Source of the DNA: Vitis vinifera
Taxonomy: Eukaryota > Streptophyta > Magnoliopsida > Vitales > Vitaceae
Direction: 5' to 3'
NCBI RefSeq assembly: GCF_030704535.1
Contig: NC_081818.1
Location: forward strand, 28,125,001 to 28,189,000
Length of the DNA stretch: 64,000 nt
A program made the position numbers and the translations under genes. Below are positions 24,966 to 37,300 of this stretch, in pieces; position 1 is the stretch's first letter; each line of letters opens with the position of its first letter. The notes beneath the pieces are model-generated. The model searched no databases, was not told the DNA's origin, and worked only from the letters and a program-made list of their open reading frames with translations.

Positions 24966-25681
24966 CGTGTAAGCCTCCAACCAAAGAACATAAGCATCAA
25001 GAAAAGGCCACGACGCCTGCAACCTCTGCTAACATATGCTGAGACCCCTAATGCTATAACCCCTTGCTTCTCTTCCAAGACTGACATCACAATATAGCAT
25101 TCCACTCCATGTGTTTTGCCAACCAAGCTATGGAGAGCAACCCAAAGAAGACTCTGATCTGGACAGCTCCTGATGTCATGCATGTAGAAGTGTGCTGCCA
25201 AGGAAACCAATTCAAGCAAAGAAAGGGAAGACAGTAGAAGGGCATAAATGGATGTGATAAAAGGCCCTTTAAGACTCACTCCTTTGATGGATCTGTACCA
25301 CCTCTCCTTTAGATTCATGCGCTTCCCTCCTGCATAGATCATTGATGCTGAATTGACAATTATGACTGTACTGAGGAGATCAAGAAGATGAACAATCCCC
25401 AATTATGAGAGGCTCAGTAAAAGATACCTTGCAGGGACCTTTTCAATCATTTCTTTGATTGTATCTAGTGGAATATTGTAGAATTTTGGCTGCTTCAATG
25501 GGGGTTCGCTCAATGATGATTTCATGTGCTAGTACGGAGCAAAACAAAGGGAGAGAAGTGAGAAAGGTGAGAAAGAATGATGAAGCTGGGATTTTTGTAA
25601 GGGATTGCTAAGGAATAAGGATTCTTTGAGTATCCCAAACAATCCTAGCTTCTCTTGCATGATGATTTGGTTGTTCTCCAT
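24966..25681 (-). pseudogene. Decayed copy A of the multi-pass membrane protein gene
   Basis: This is closely related to the intact gene at 28578-29564, over the region from its start codon (25681) to the GCRRRGLFLML segment. It is broken in three ways. An internal stretch of about 80 bp is missing near 25465 (the loop around the intact gene's LCWYQVIDP). An in-frame TAA replaces a tyrosine codon near 25404. Similarity ends abruptly near 24966, so the last ~75 codons are absent and the frame runs into unrelated DNA. An open frame of 204 codons remains but would lack the first and last helices, so I call it a pseudogene. Upstream non-coding DNA (25682-25855) is also similar to that of copy B. 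Confidence 0.85.
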
Positions 25682-25855
25682 CTCTTTTGTTGATTTCCTC
25701 TATTCCATATTTTCCCTTTTAAGTGTAGTGTCGTTCAGTAAAAGAAAGCTCATTCACAGATACTTGTGAAAATGCCACCGTCAACATGCTCCAAAAAAGT
25801 CTAGAGCAAATCTCACAGAAGCCGACTTCCCTCCAGTGTTCACATGTAGTAGATG

Positions 25856-26910
25856 AAACTGATATCACACTTAATTACTTTGAGGAGGATGGAAAATCCA
25901 AGCTCTTGGTTTGGTTCACAATGCCCAGAGATAGTCAGATTGCTTTAGTTTCCAATAAGGTTTGAAATATTGGTAAACACGGATATATCAGTCCTTGAAT
26001 TTTATGGATGTATCGAAAATATTGAAGAAATAACGATGGATATTTTGACAAGAATATCGATTGAACAGAAATTGTTCAAATTCATAAAAATGCTTAAAAA
26101 ACTTATTTTATAAATGTAATTGACATAGGTATAAACATAAGTATAATTAAAGATAATATTTATCAAATTTTTATAATAAAAAAAATAGCTTAAATTCCTT
26201 TAATATATTCATGTTCATTTATTTTAAAATTTTAAAAATATTTTTATTAAAAAATGTTTTAGTATATTTTAAATAAAAAATTAAATTGATTTATATAAAA
26301 TATTTTATTTGAAATTTAATTTCTAAAATTTTATTACTTGTGGTGACATTAAAATTATTAAAATTATATTAATAATTTATCTTATCAAATTAATTTTAAT
26401 TTATAAAATATTAAAATTTCATTATTATTATTTTATATTTTAGCAAATTTTGAATTAATTTGTATTTTTAATAGTTTAAAATTAAATAAAATTAAAAGGA
26501 TAAATATAAAACAATTAAAAGTGAAATGATAGTAATTTTTTAAAATAGGATGTATGATTTTTTTTTAAATATTTATATATTTTATATTTAATTATCATAT
26601 AAATGATGTAAAAAAACTTGTTAAGAAAATTCTAATAATGGTTTTTATGTTTTTGGTAATCAGTTAAATAAAATTTAAAATAAAATAATTAAAATTAATT
26701 TATTTATTAAAATTTTCTTCTAATAATAAAGTTTAATATATTAATATGCATGTTTATTAACAAGGGCACACTTGCCCCAGTGGTGGCCAGACTAAGCCCC
26801 TAACATTTGGGCCTGTTCGAACCCCCACGCTGCAATTTGACCGAAGCCACAGCGCGCAATGACCGGCAGAAATAAAAGACCGACTTTGGGGTCACTGGTT
26901 ACCAACACCG
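25856..26910. other. AT-rich insertion splitting the upstream flank of copy A
   Basis: The upstream flank shared by copies A and B is contiguous in B (29690-29890) but in A is interrupted here by about 1 kb. The insert begins with a short segment similar to 27368-27420. It then has a stretch with repeated gatat/atcg motifs (25970-26070) of a kind seen in interspersed plant repeats, a 650-bp strongly AT-rich part, and a SINE-like segment at its right end. No transposase or other coding frame was seen. Confidence 0.6.
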
Positions 26911-26925
26911 TAAACAACATTACCT
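26763..26925 (+). mobile_element. SINE-like element with Pol III promoter boxes
   Basis: Against AT-rich DNA this GC-richer segment carries a box-A-like motif ttgccccagtgg (26772-26783) and a perfect box B core GTTCGAACC (26815-26823), about 32 bp apart. This matches the internal promoter layout of tRNA-derived SINEs. The 3' border is unclear because the sequence merges into the flank of the duplicated array, and no poly(A) tail or target-site duplication was identified. It does not fold as a complete tRNA by eye. Confidence 0.5.
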
Positions 26926-26929
26926 TGCT

Positions 26930-28577
26930 GGAGAAGTTAGCATAGACTACATCGATTTGCAGAAGACTTGGAAAATATGTGGTCATCCTCTACCTTTAGT
27001 CATGCCAATAGTCTTTGTGGGGTGTATCTGACGTTTCTTGTTGAGGAATCAACCTAAAGCTTTTCCCATTTCTCCAACTATTTTCTTCAATCACAATTTT
27101 TTATATTTGAGGTTGAATATAGAAGTTAGAACATGAGGCTCTGGGGGGTGCTTTGATTATAATAAAATGGAGTATCAACCCAATAGTTTTTACTTCTGAA
27201 AACTCACTGCAAATGAGTGGTGGGTGGTGGCATGTTACTGGGTCTCTGCCTTGAACTGCACACACACCCGAGGGAGGGTCTTTCACCTTTCATATGACAG
27301 TATGGGGTTTTTTCATCCTGCTTAGTTAACATCTGTTCCGCTGAATGCGCTTTTAGATCCACTGATTGGAAATCCAAGCTATTGGATTGGTTCACAATGC
27401 CCTGAGATTGGTTTAGTTACCAAAACCTTGTTCAGTAACACCATCACCCCATAGGACACAGGGATATAAACTGTATCCTACTTGGCTTTCAAGCTTTTGC
27501 CATTTCTCCTATTAATTCACAGAGTTGAAGAATATACTAGAGAATTTCTTTCATCAGTGACTTGGCCCCTAGCATTGTAGGAGTAGTGGTTTGTACTAAA
27601 GTTTTGTTCTGAACAATGTTTTCTGATTAGATGGTAATTAATTCAGGGCAGAAGAATGCTGCTAAACAAAGGGAGATACAAGGAAGGAGGGGCCTCGTGA
27701 AGTCAATGTAGTCAGGTTAGACAACTTTGAATATCATTCCACACTCTCAAATAATTAAATGGATGCATGTGGTGGGGGTCCAAGATATGGTCCTTTGCAT
27801 GTGATTTTCTGGCCCATGTTTATGACCTATAACATGTGGTTTCTGGGTATGTTTTGATTATAATAAAAGGAGCATCTATCAAATAATTTTTCTTCTGATT
27901 CTCACCCAAGATGTCTGGTGGGTGGATGCAATGGATTGGGTCTCTGCCTTGAAATGCGCACACACACCCTGGAGTAGGTTCTTTCACCCTTCATATAACA
28001 GCCAATCATGTACTGATGTCCATATCAAAATATCTTGCCATTTAGGACATGATGAACAGTCTCAATACCCCACTTCTTGGTAGGCTAGTTTTAACATTTT
28101 CTCTGGTTTCTTGATATATTTATATCAAAGCACAGCAGACGCATACAAATTTTAGAGGAAAATTATAAATAATAGAAGACTTGAAAGCAAGACAGAGATT
28201 GTAATCTGTTTGGTTCTACAAGGAAGCAGATTATAGACTTATTTTTCCATGATTTCTATGCGCTTTTGTAAGAGAATTCATGACCTTCAAAATCATACAA
28301 CCTCATCAAACAGTATTAGATCTCATTTTACATATTTCCCATCTGTTACAGTAAATGCAGTTGTGGATCCACTAATCCAGCCTCTAAATCAACAACTACT
28401 TAAGAATTTGCATGAGTTGGCATTCTGAACCATAAATTCAAAGCATACTAACTTGATAGAAAATGTTTTTGCAGCAAATATGTGCCTTGTAGGAAAATTA
28501 ATTTCATAAAAGCATACCAAGACCACAAAACCAATCTGGAATCAGGCATTGTATTTTACCTTGAAGCCTTTTTCAGT
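26930..28577. repeat. Duplicated flanking modules of the membrane-protein array
   Basis: A non-coding module containing gctttgattataat, gagtggtgggtggtggcatg, ctgggtctctgccttgaa and ttctttcacctttcat occurs at 27112-27310, again more diverged at 27815-28010, and once more at 30222-30430. 26935-27060 matches 29750-29890 (gaagacttggaaaat, ggtggtcatcct, cttgttgagg). These are the gene-flanking parts of a repeatedly duplicated unit. The module at 27112 has no adjoining gene copy, suggesting deletion of one unit. The 28010-28577 part is unique and should hold the 3' UTR of the intact gene. Confidence 0.8.
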
Positions 28578-29564
28578 TTATTTCAGAGCTTCAGCTGCAC
28601 TCCCTTGCTCCACATCAACCTTCTTCTCCAAAAACCGCCTTTTACAGTCATAGAAATAAACCATGAAAGCCACCCACTTCAGCACATTCCCAAAGCAAAC
28701 TAAGCTAACTTGCACAGCCGTTACTACAATTCCACTTCCTCCCTCAGACCATCCCACATACAGGCATGATAGTCTTAGAGCCAGCCTCCAAACAAAGAAA
28801 ATAAGCATCAAGAAAAGGCCACGACGCCTGCAACCTCTGCTAACATATGCTGAGACCCCTAATGCTATATCCCCTTGCTTCTCTTCCAAAACTGACATCA
28901 CAACACCCATGTTCCATATAGCATTCCACTCCATGTGTTTTGGCAACCAAGCTATGGAGAGCAGCAACCCAAAGAAGATTGTGATCAGGATAGCTCTTGA
29001 TATCATGTAGAATTGTGTTACCAAGGAAACCAATCCAAGCAAAGAAAGGGAAGACATTAGAAGAGCATAAATGGATGTGATCAAAGGCCCTTTAAGACTC
29101 ACTCCTTCCATGGATCTGTGCCACCTCTCCTTTAGATTCATGCGCTTCTCTCCTGCATAGATCACTGATGCTGAATTGACAATTACGATTGTGCTGAAGA
29201 GGTCAAGAAGGTGAACAATCCCCAAATATGAGAGACCCAATAAAAGATACCTAACAGTGACCTTTTCTATCATTTCTTTGATTGTATCTAGGGGATCAAT
29301 CACCTGATACCAGCATAATGACACACCATTATCACCAACGGAACATGTTACTTTGTAGGAATCTTCTTGTGGTCGATATTTGGCCGTTTCAATGAGGGTT
29401 TGCTGGAAGATGATTTCATGTGCTAGTAAAGAGCAAAACAATGGGAGAGAAGTGAGGAAGGTGAGGATGATGAAGCTAGGATTTTTGTAAAGGATTGTTA
29501 AGGTTTCTTTGAGTATCCCAAACAATACAAGCTTCTCTTTCATCATAATTTGGTTGTTCTCCAT
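28578..29564 (-). CDS. Plant-specific multi-pass membrane protein, function unknown
   Basis: Single-exon gene for 328 aa, the only intact copy in the local array. It has an N-terminal amphipathic part (MENNQIMMKEKLVLFGILKET) and then about six hydrophobic helices: around FIILTFLTSLPLFCSLLA, YLGIVHLLDLFSTIVIVNSA, ITSIYALLMSSLSLLGLVSLV, ILITIFFGLLLSIAWLP, LFLMLIFFVWRLAL and IVVTAVQVSLVCFG. The positively charged loop CRRRG and the KRMNLKERWHRS loop are conserved between copies. The protein ends in a short charged cytosolic tail. It resembles a family of uncharacterised plant proteins of about 330 aa that occur in tandem clusters. No catalytic or transport motif was seen, so no function is assigned. 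The start is the first ATG of the frame and is aligned with the start of copy A. Confidence 0.85.
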   Translation of the reverse strand: MENNQIMMKEKLVLFGILKETLTILYKNPSFIILTFLTSLPLFCSLLAHEIIFQQTLIETAKYRPQEDSYKVTCSVGDNGVSLCWYQVIDPLDTIKEMIEKVTVRYLLLGLSYLGIVHLLDLFSTIVIVNSASVIYAGEKRMNLKERWHRSMEGVSLKGPLITSIYALLMSSLSLLGLVSLVTQFYMISRAILITIFFGLLLSIAWLPKHMEWNAIWNMGVVMSVLEEKQGDIALGVSAYVSRGCRRRGLFLMLIFFVWRLALRLSCLYVGWSEGGSGIVVTAVQVSLVCFGNVLKWVAFMVYFYDCKRRFLEKKVDVEQGSAAEALK

Positions 29565-30612
29565 CTTCTTTTTTTTATTTCCTCTATTCTATGTTCTCCC
29601 TTTAAGCAGAGTGTTTTTCAGGGAAAATAAAGCCTATTCACAGAGTGGAAATGGTCAACATGATTGAAAAGTCTTGTGGAAAAGTCACAAAAGCTGACTT
29701 GCCCACTAGAGTTCACATATTGTAGAACATCATTACCACACTAGAGACGTTAGCATAATTTAAATCAATTTGCTGAAGAACTTACACCAGAAGACTTGGA
29801 AAATAGGTGGTCATCCTTTACTTTTAATCATGTCAATATATAATTGTCTGTGGGTGCGTGACTCGTTGTGGGGTGTATTTGATGTTGCTTGTTGAGGGAA
29901 GCAGAATATCACATTCAAAAAATTATTTTCAAAGTGCATAGAACTAGGATTCAACAATGACATTAACTTAAAAAAAAAAAAAAAGGTAAATGGTGTTCTC
30001 AGATTTGACGGGCTTAAAAAAAAACCAGCCCGTCAATTAAGATTTGACGGGCTTCAGTGATGGTGTTCTCAGATTCGAGGAAGGTGATGGCTAGGGAAGT
30101 CAATATAATGAAGTAGGACAACTTTGGCGACTTTGAATGTCATTTATAGTTCACACTTTCAAATAAGTAAATGGATATGGTGGGGACCTAAGCTACAGTC
30201 CTTGCATGTGATTGGCAGGCTTGTGTTTGAATATAGAAGTTAGAGCATGACCTATTCCATCTGGGCCCTGGGGGATGCTTTGATTATAATGAAATGGGTA
30301 TCAAACCAAAATAGTTTTTTCTTCCCAAACTCACCGCAAATGAGTGGTGGGTGGTGGCATGCTACTGGGTCTCTGCCTTGAACTGCACACTCACCCCAAG
30401 AAGGTTCTTTCACCTTTCATGTGAGAAGTAATCCATTTGCAATTTGGGATATGATGAGTAGTCTCAATACTCCACTTGTTGGGAGGCAAGTTTTTGACAT
30501 GTTATCTTGTTTCTCAATATATTTTGTGGGCAATTACTTGCATGAGAGTATCTTATTACCGAGATCACAGAACTAATCTGGAGGCTTGGCTAGTTACATT
30601 TGGCATTTTTGA
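29565..30612. other. Upstream flank of copy B and third flank module
   Basis: 29690-29890 is the upstream flank shared with copy A. 29991-30075 holds a small hairpin and direct-repeat structure (see separate entry). 30222-30430 is the third copy of the flank module. No coding frame is supported. Confidence 0.7.
29991..30075. repeat. Short direct repeats enclosing a hairpin
   Basis: A direct repeat tggtgttctcagatt (29991-30005 and 30061-30075) encloses a hairpin: TTGACGGGCTT (30005-30015) pairs with AGCCCGTCAA (30027-30036) across an A-rich loop. A second direct copy gatttgacgggctt follows at 30041-30054. An adjacent poly(A) run (29970-29984) lies to the left. Confidence 0.8.
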
Positions 30613-31385
30613 GAAGCTTCAGCTGCATTTCCTTGCTCCACATCAACCTTCTTCACCAAAAACCGCCTTTTACAGTCACAAATAAGCATGGACGGATCCA
30701 ATTCTACTCCCTCCTCCAGACCTTCACCTCCTCACCCAGAATCATGATAATTTTACAAAAAGCCTCCAAACAAAGGGGACAAACATCAAGAGAAGCCAGC
30801 GTTGCCTGCTGCCTCTGCTAACATATGCTGAATCCCCTAATGCTAGATGTCTATGAGCACTCCACTTCATGTATTTTTGTTATCTAAGCTATGGAGAGCA
30901 GCCCAAAGAAGACAGTGATCAAGATAGCTCTTGATGTCATGCAAGGAAAACCAATCCAAGTAAACACAGTCAAATGGGTGCGATCAAAGGCACATTAAGA
31001 CTCACCCTTTGATGGATCTGCAAAATCGTTTCCTTAAGATTCATGGGGTTTGCCTCCTGTATCGATCACTGATGCGGAGTTGACTATTAAGATCGTGTTG
31101 AGAAGGTCGAGAAGATGGACTATACAGTCTATACCCAAATATAAGAGACCCAACAAGAGAAATCTTTAAGAAACAATTCGTTTCTATCCTTTGATCCTAC
31201 CTACTGGACCATGAATTCAAACAAAGCATGATCCCAGGAAACAAATATGATGCGGCAAGAAGCATGGCACAAAACTAGAATCATGACAATCATAACGTGT
31301 TAGAATTGTAGTCATTTCAATAAGAATTTTCTGGAAGAAGATTTCCTGTTTTAAGCACGAAACAGAACAAAGCATGAGACATTAG
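30613..31385 (-). pseudogene. Decayed copy C of the multi-pass membrane protein gene
   Basis: Similarity to the intact gene at 28578-29564 runs from its C-terminal codons (aaaaaccgccttttacagtc near 30657, the CKRRF segment) to its N-terminal third (ttctggaagaagatttcctg near 31330). Many substitutions and insertions/deletions leave no long frame, so this copy is older or less constrained than copy A. Recognisable remnants include the segments for GCRRR..LFLM (~30800) and VIDTGGK-like (~31050). Confidence 0.8.
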
Positions 31386-34300
31386 TATGCCAAGTCAATT
31401 TTATGAATATAATTGTCAATTTTCTTTTCATAAACAAAAACCTAAACCAACTAAAAATAGAAGGAAAAGCTAAACACAGAAATATGACCTGTTTTCTTTG
31501 GTTTCTCTGAACAACAATGATTGGTAGAATGTATCAGATGGGAACATGTGAACTTTAAACAGCTTCATTTTCTTAAAGCAGACAACAGAAGATCTGTAAG
31601 ACTGGGCTTTTTGCTGACGATCCCATGTGTAAGAACACCATCAATGTAAGATTTTTGGCAATTGCGGTTGGCATATGCAAGAAGGCCAGTCAGTTAGAAG
31701 GTGTGACTAGTAGGTGTATGCAGAGATGTAGAGAAACCAAGTTACAGGAGAAACCCGAGACTGACAGGGAGCTATTTTGCTGTTATCAGTGAATAGAAGG
31801 ATCAGAAGGTGCCTTCCCCAAACCAGACAAGGAACAAAATGATAATAAAATGGAAAATAAACAAGTTGTTGAGCTCCCAAACCTTCATGAAGAGAGCATC
31901 TTGTGCACACGCAAGGAGTCCCAATAGCTTCCATATTTTGCACCTTTTTTACAGAAGAGGGAAGATGTAGAGAAGACATTCCGAATTGAACAAAGCAGCA
32001 GGGATTTCTTGCAAGAGGATGAACACTTGAAAATGTCACATGTGGGCAAAACTTTTAATATGTACTCTTTATATGTGATTCGAGCATCTTAAGGACAGGA
32101 AGCTGACTGGAATATGGTGAAAAGAAAGGAAACATGAATGCTAATTTCATAAAAATATGCATGTTCAGTGAGGAACAGCAAGCATACAAGAACCACAACT
32201 CAACTCAAACAAGAATGCATGGATAGAGAATATTAAGATATCCCTCAAGCCACTTATCCCAATGTCAATGAGCTAAGAAGATTGTGACAGAGATGCACGA
32301 AATGGCAATTAGACTGTAATGTAAAATAGGAATATGGTTCTCCAGGATTCAGTAAGCAGAACATAGTATTCCCAAGAAACGCAAAACTAAAGCACCCCAT
32401 TTTAGCAAACATCATTGTAGTTGTCAGTCACCCATATGAAAAGCCAAGTCTTTTGATAGTCATGCGGCAAAAGATTCATCAGGCATAACATGAACCTTGT
32501 TTCCTGGCCTGATCTGATTAGTATTATAACATCATCTGCTTCAGCTTCAGGTCTGAGGCAGATCCCTGTCAATGAAACTTCATGATACCAGCAATTGGAA
32601 TTATATAATCTTTTTCCTAGACTTGCCTGTCTGATCACACCTTACGAGAGAATCACTCAAAAGGGAAATATATTCACAGAAGCTTCAGGGGCCATACAGT
32701 GAAAGATTCCCTGAAGCTAGGACCGAAAGCTGAAGGGAAAGAGTGTAAAGAGCAATCCTGGCTGTGAACAACCCTCCCACCAGCCTCTCTTTCATCCCTT
32801 AAAAGAATTAAAGGGAAGCATCATGTGAGTATTTTGTGTGACTTTGGCAAATGAAATCCTGCTCAAAACCAAGTCATAAGTGCAAGATCCATCCAATAAT
32901 AGAACCTAGCACAGATCAAGATTTACCAATGGACCCAACATCAGGTACATTGATTTAGTAAGTTTGTTCATCCAAGTTGTGCTACACAGTCCAAATTGGG
33001 ACAAATAGGTTATTAATACACCATAACAGAACATCTTTTGGTGGTTTGGATGGATTCTAATAATGGATTTTTCTCCTTCAAAGCTCTTTATTCTGCATCG
33101 GAGCCACACTGTTCAACTCATTGGACGGGGCTGGACCGGTCCAATCGCCAACTTGTGGCCTTTTCAGTTTGGTCCCTCACTTAAACCATTTTGTGGCCAC
33201 AAATCAAAACGCCTAAACCGACGGTTCCATGAACAGGTTCAATGGCCCCTTTCCTTTTTTATTCATTCAAATCCAAGCAAAAGGCCCATGTTCCATTTTA
33301 GGCAAAAGGCCAGCCTATGTATTCACTCAGTGGGCTGCGACTGGGTGAAAGAAAAACTAACTGCACCTTAAGCTTGACAAAGGACATGGCACCACTTGAC
33401 TACAAACTTTTTGTTGTTTGTCATGGCAAATGAAAATTTCTATATTCATTTCTAAAATGATTTATAATATAAAAAAAAAATATAATATTTCCTAGAATTA
33501 TAAAATTAGTTAAAATTAAATAAGTAAATTTTCTTCTTTTTTCCCCTAATATATTCACATGTAAATACTAATATTTGATAATATCACAAATAAAAAATAA
33601 ATATTATTAAATTTTAATTTATATATATATATATATATATTAAATAATAAAATATATTAATCACATCATCAATTTTACAGTTTAACCATTAATCTGATCA
33701 TTAAATCGTGAATCGATAATTTTTCGATAATCCGATTTTAAAAACATTACTTTTCACATTTACCCTTGATAAGAAGAATTTGGTTTGGGTTATAATGACT
33801 GGTTAAAATAAATGAAATTGCATGAAAAGTATTCAATCTTTTGGCTTACATTCCTCTGAATGAGATGAGATGTGCTTCTGATCAAGAGTGAGGGCTAGGG
33901 GTTTAGGAGACCTGCAGACAAGCCTCTACAACCCTAACAAGCAATAACGAGCTCAACATTGCAGTTTCTTCTCGCAAACAGTCAAGGACAAAGGAGCAAC
34001 TTCAATTTCCTCTTGTTTGGTTGCCTGGAAAACTGAAAATGGTAAACAAAATTATAAAATAAATGGGTTTAATTTTCCCAACATGTCTTATTCTAGTTTA
34101 TTTTTTATATATTTCCTAAACTGGAAAATTCACAAATTTTAAAGCAAATTTCTGTATAAAAATAACCCAAATAAAATGGGAGTTTATAAAAATATTTATT
34201 TTGAAAGGAAAAATTTTACCGCACACTTAGTTTTGTTATAAGATTGTAAAGTTTAAAGTTGAATATTGAATATTTGGATAAAAATTTAGATTAAATGAAT

Positions 34301-37300
34301 TGAAAGGAAGAAATATAACTTATATAACACCAATTTTTTTAGAATTAATGTAACGTTATTGTAATGAATGTAAAGGTATTAAGAGTCTGCTTGATTGTAT
34401 TTTCAATTGAAATGTTTATAGTGAATGTATTTTTTTCTAGTGTTTTTAGAATGGAGAACACTTTAAATCATTTTTCAATATTATAAATAATTTTTCAGAA
34501 TTTTAAAAAAAAATTCTTAAATTTTGCTAGACAACTACTTAAAAAAGAAAAAAGATTAAAAATATTTTCTATAATCAATATCAAACGTGCTCCAATAGTT
34601 TTCATACAAAAATACAACCAATCATCTATGTAAGTTGGTTCTCCTCAAAATGCGTTAAGTGCAATGGGTGCTTATACATTTAAGGGTAATGCAATATTGT
34701 GTTGCAAGCAGTGAGAACGATACTAAAGCGAGACAAACTCTAAATACTACATTTGACCTCAAAAGGTCATGGTGAACTTTGATGGGAGCTTCTTTTGAAG
34801 CAAAAAGGTGTTAATCTAATTTTTGACTGAGCCACAAAGGATTGCATAAATTAATTATATTATAACAATAAGCTTCAATATGAGAATTTTAAACTAATAA
34901 AAAAACATGAAATTTAGTATTTAAAATTTCTTATATGTATAAATGAATTTTTAAACATTTTCATCATTTTTTAATAGTTTCTACATAAAAAATAAAATAA
35001 AAATAAAAATTAAGGTAAGGATATTTTATTTAGAGTTTGACTTCATTGAGTTGGTTTTATACTATTTATTGAAAGAGTAATTAAAGACTTTTTGAATAGG
35101 TAGACGGTCAACTTCAATTATAAAACATCTTTTTTTCTTTTTCTTTTTTGAAGTTACTATTTGTATGGGTCTAGAAGGTACCATTGAGTTTATAAAAAAC
35201 ATGAGGTAACATAGTTAAATATTCTTTTTTTTTTATATATATATACATATATAAAATATTATCAGCATTTGACAAATTTATATATTCTTTATATAATTAG
35301 GTTGCATCCCTTATTTGGTATGATTTTTTTTTATTTTCTCATAAAAAAAATGTAATATATGAATTATTTAACATTTATTTGACTTTTGTATTTGATGTCT
35401 AAAATTAACACATGATAGAGAAAGAGAACGACAAATAATGAAAAAAGATAAAAAGGGAATAATTTCTCTTTCATACATCAATTCAAGGAGGATCTTAGTT
35501 CGAATAAAAAAGAGATCACGATAAAGATAAGCACGAGCATACACAATTTTAGGGTAAACAACCTTTATCATGAAAAGAATGAGAAATAATTGAAACGACC
35601 AATCAAAAAACTAAAAAAAGAAAAAGAAAAAAAGAGTAGTTATTGTCGTTTATAAAACTACATTTAAGCAAAAGTTTGACCTTAGAGTTATCAAGAAAAG
35701 TTTGGAGATTGAGTAAAAGAATTGTCACCCCTCACATCAATCCATTAATAACATTATTTACAATATTTGTACGCTTTAAGTTTGGATAAGTCTAAGCTAG
35801 CACCTTACGTACCATAGTCAATCCTTTAGGTTTGTGCATTATTGGCATACCACAATAACATGCTCAAATTTGATAAGCTTATAATAAAATATTAGTATGT
35901 TCTCTATAAAAAAAATTTTAGTACTTGTTTTAAAAACACTCCCAAATGAATTGTATTAACTTGTTTCCGCTCGTATAGTTTGTTTGTATTAGGTTTGATG
36001 AATCCTCGTGATTTTAAATTAAGTGAAACTCATTACATATATAGTGTTAATTTTATTTTATTTTTTTCTAATTGATGTGGGTCATCACATTCACGTCTCA
36101 TATAAAACATATCTTCATTGTGTTTTACATATTGTAAGGTCACTTAAACAAATATCCATTACTCAATCAAACAAAATCCCACACAAGGTTAAATCCTATT
36201 TATGTATTCAAAAGAAATCCATTACATTTATAGTAAAAAACTTCTTCTTATAAATTAAAAATGTTTCTATCATAATCACTTCATATTAACTCAAATGTCT
36301 TTTCAGGAATAATTTATTCAAAAAATGATTCCGACCCTTAAAAAGCAATTTTCTTATAAAATACAGATGTAAATAATTTTTATGAATCTAGAGCATCACT
36401 TAAAAAAGAGTCACACAAGCATCATCCCTAAACAAGTCCAAAATCAGATGTTTGACAACAACTAAAATAGAAAGTAGGCAAAACTTTATTAATATTTCCA
36501 CATTTGTTTATGAAAGATTACTTACATATAAGTTGAATTAGACCCATTGATTATGTATTCAATTCATTAACCAACACCCCCAATCGCCACAAATGGCAGC
36601 TAATCAACAACCCATCAACCAAAAAATGAAAAAAAAAAAAAAATGTTCCCATACAAAAGGATTGTCTAGAAATCAACTGACGCAATACCATCCATTTTCA
36701 TATCCTTCAATTCTTGATTATAGTTTGTCTCATAACGCTACTGCAATTCATCATCCTAACTAGCCGGCCATCTATTTGTAATGCTTCTATATCAAGGGAT
36801 TTGTCTCTTCTGTGAGTGAATCTTAGAAGTTGCAAACACGAATTAATTCTTGGGCACCTGCGGCTGCCCACATGCCCCTCATACTTAGATTATTCTAACT
36901 CGAATCTGAATCTTGACAAATCTGACCCTCATGACAAATCTGAATCTTTGATCATGTGAAATTAATAGGAAAAGTCTTCTGCAGACTGGATCTCTTGAGG
37001 GGTGGTGGGGTGGTGTTCATCAATCATATGGACTTTCAGCCCCCATATTTTTTTATATACATATGATTGGGGTGACTAATTCTGTTTGTTTATGTATAAT
37101 TCAGCAGCTGGCCCATCTGTGGGAGCAGAATAAACCCGGATTCTATGGGCTCTATCCATCTTCTTCGGGCCACCAACAGTATCAAACTATATTGTATGAT
37201 TTGTCATGGCTTTCCTATAGCTGGTTTTTTTAATTATATTATGGTAATCCCACATAATGAAATGACCAACTTTTTATCTGAATGATATTATTAATTACTA

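Noticed and set aside
24788-25402. Copy A as a functional 204-aa membrane protein
   Set aside because: Starts at an internal methionine after a stop, lacks the first helices and ends in unrelated sequence compared with the intact copy.
26763-26925. tRNA gene
   Set aside because: Box A and B motifs are present, but no acceptor stem, anticodon loop or CCA-proximal pairing fits; better explained as a SINE-like element.
31707-32638. Two minus-strand frames (110 and 78 codons)
   Set aside because: No similarity to a known family; one acceptor-like site near 32568 is not enough to support a gene.
32681-32718. microRNA precursor at the agcttcaggg / ccctgaagct inverted repeat
   Set aside because: Only 10 paired bases with an 18-nt loop and no extension of the stem; no match to a known plant microRNA.
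33440-36650. Transposon in the AT-rich interval
   Set aside because: No terminal repeats, target-site duplication or transposase-like frame could be found by eye; low complexity alone is not evidence.
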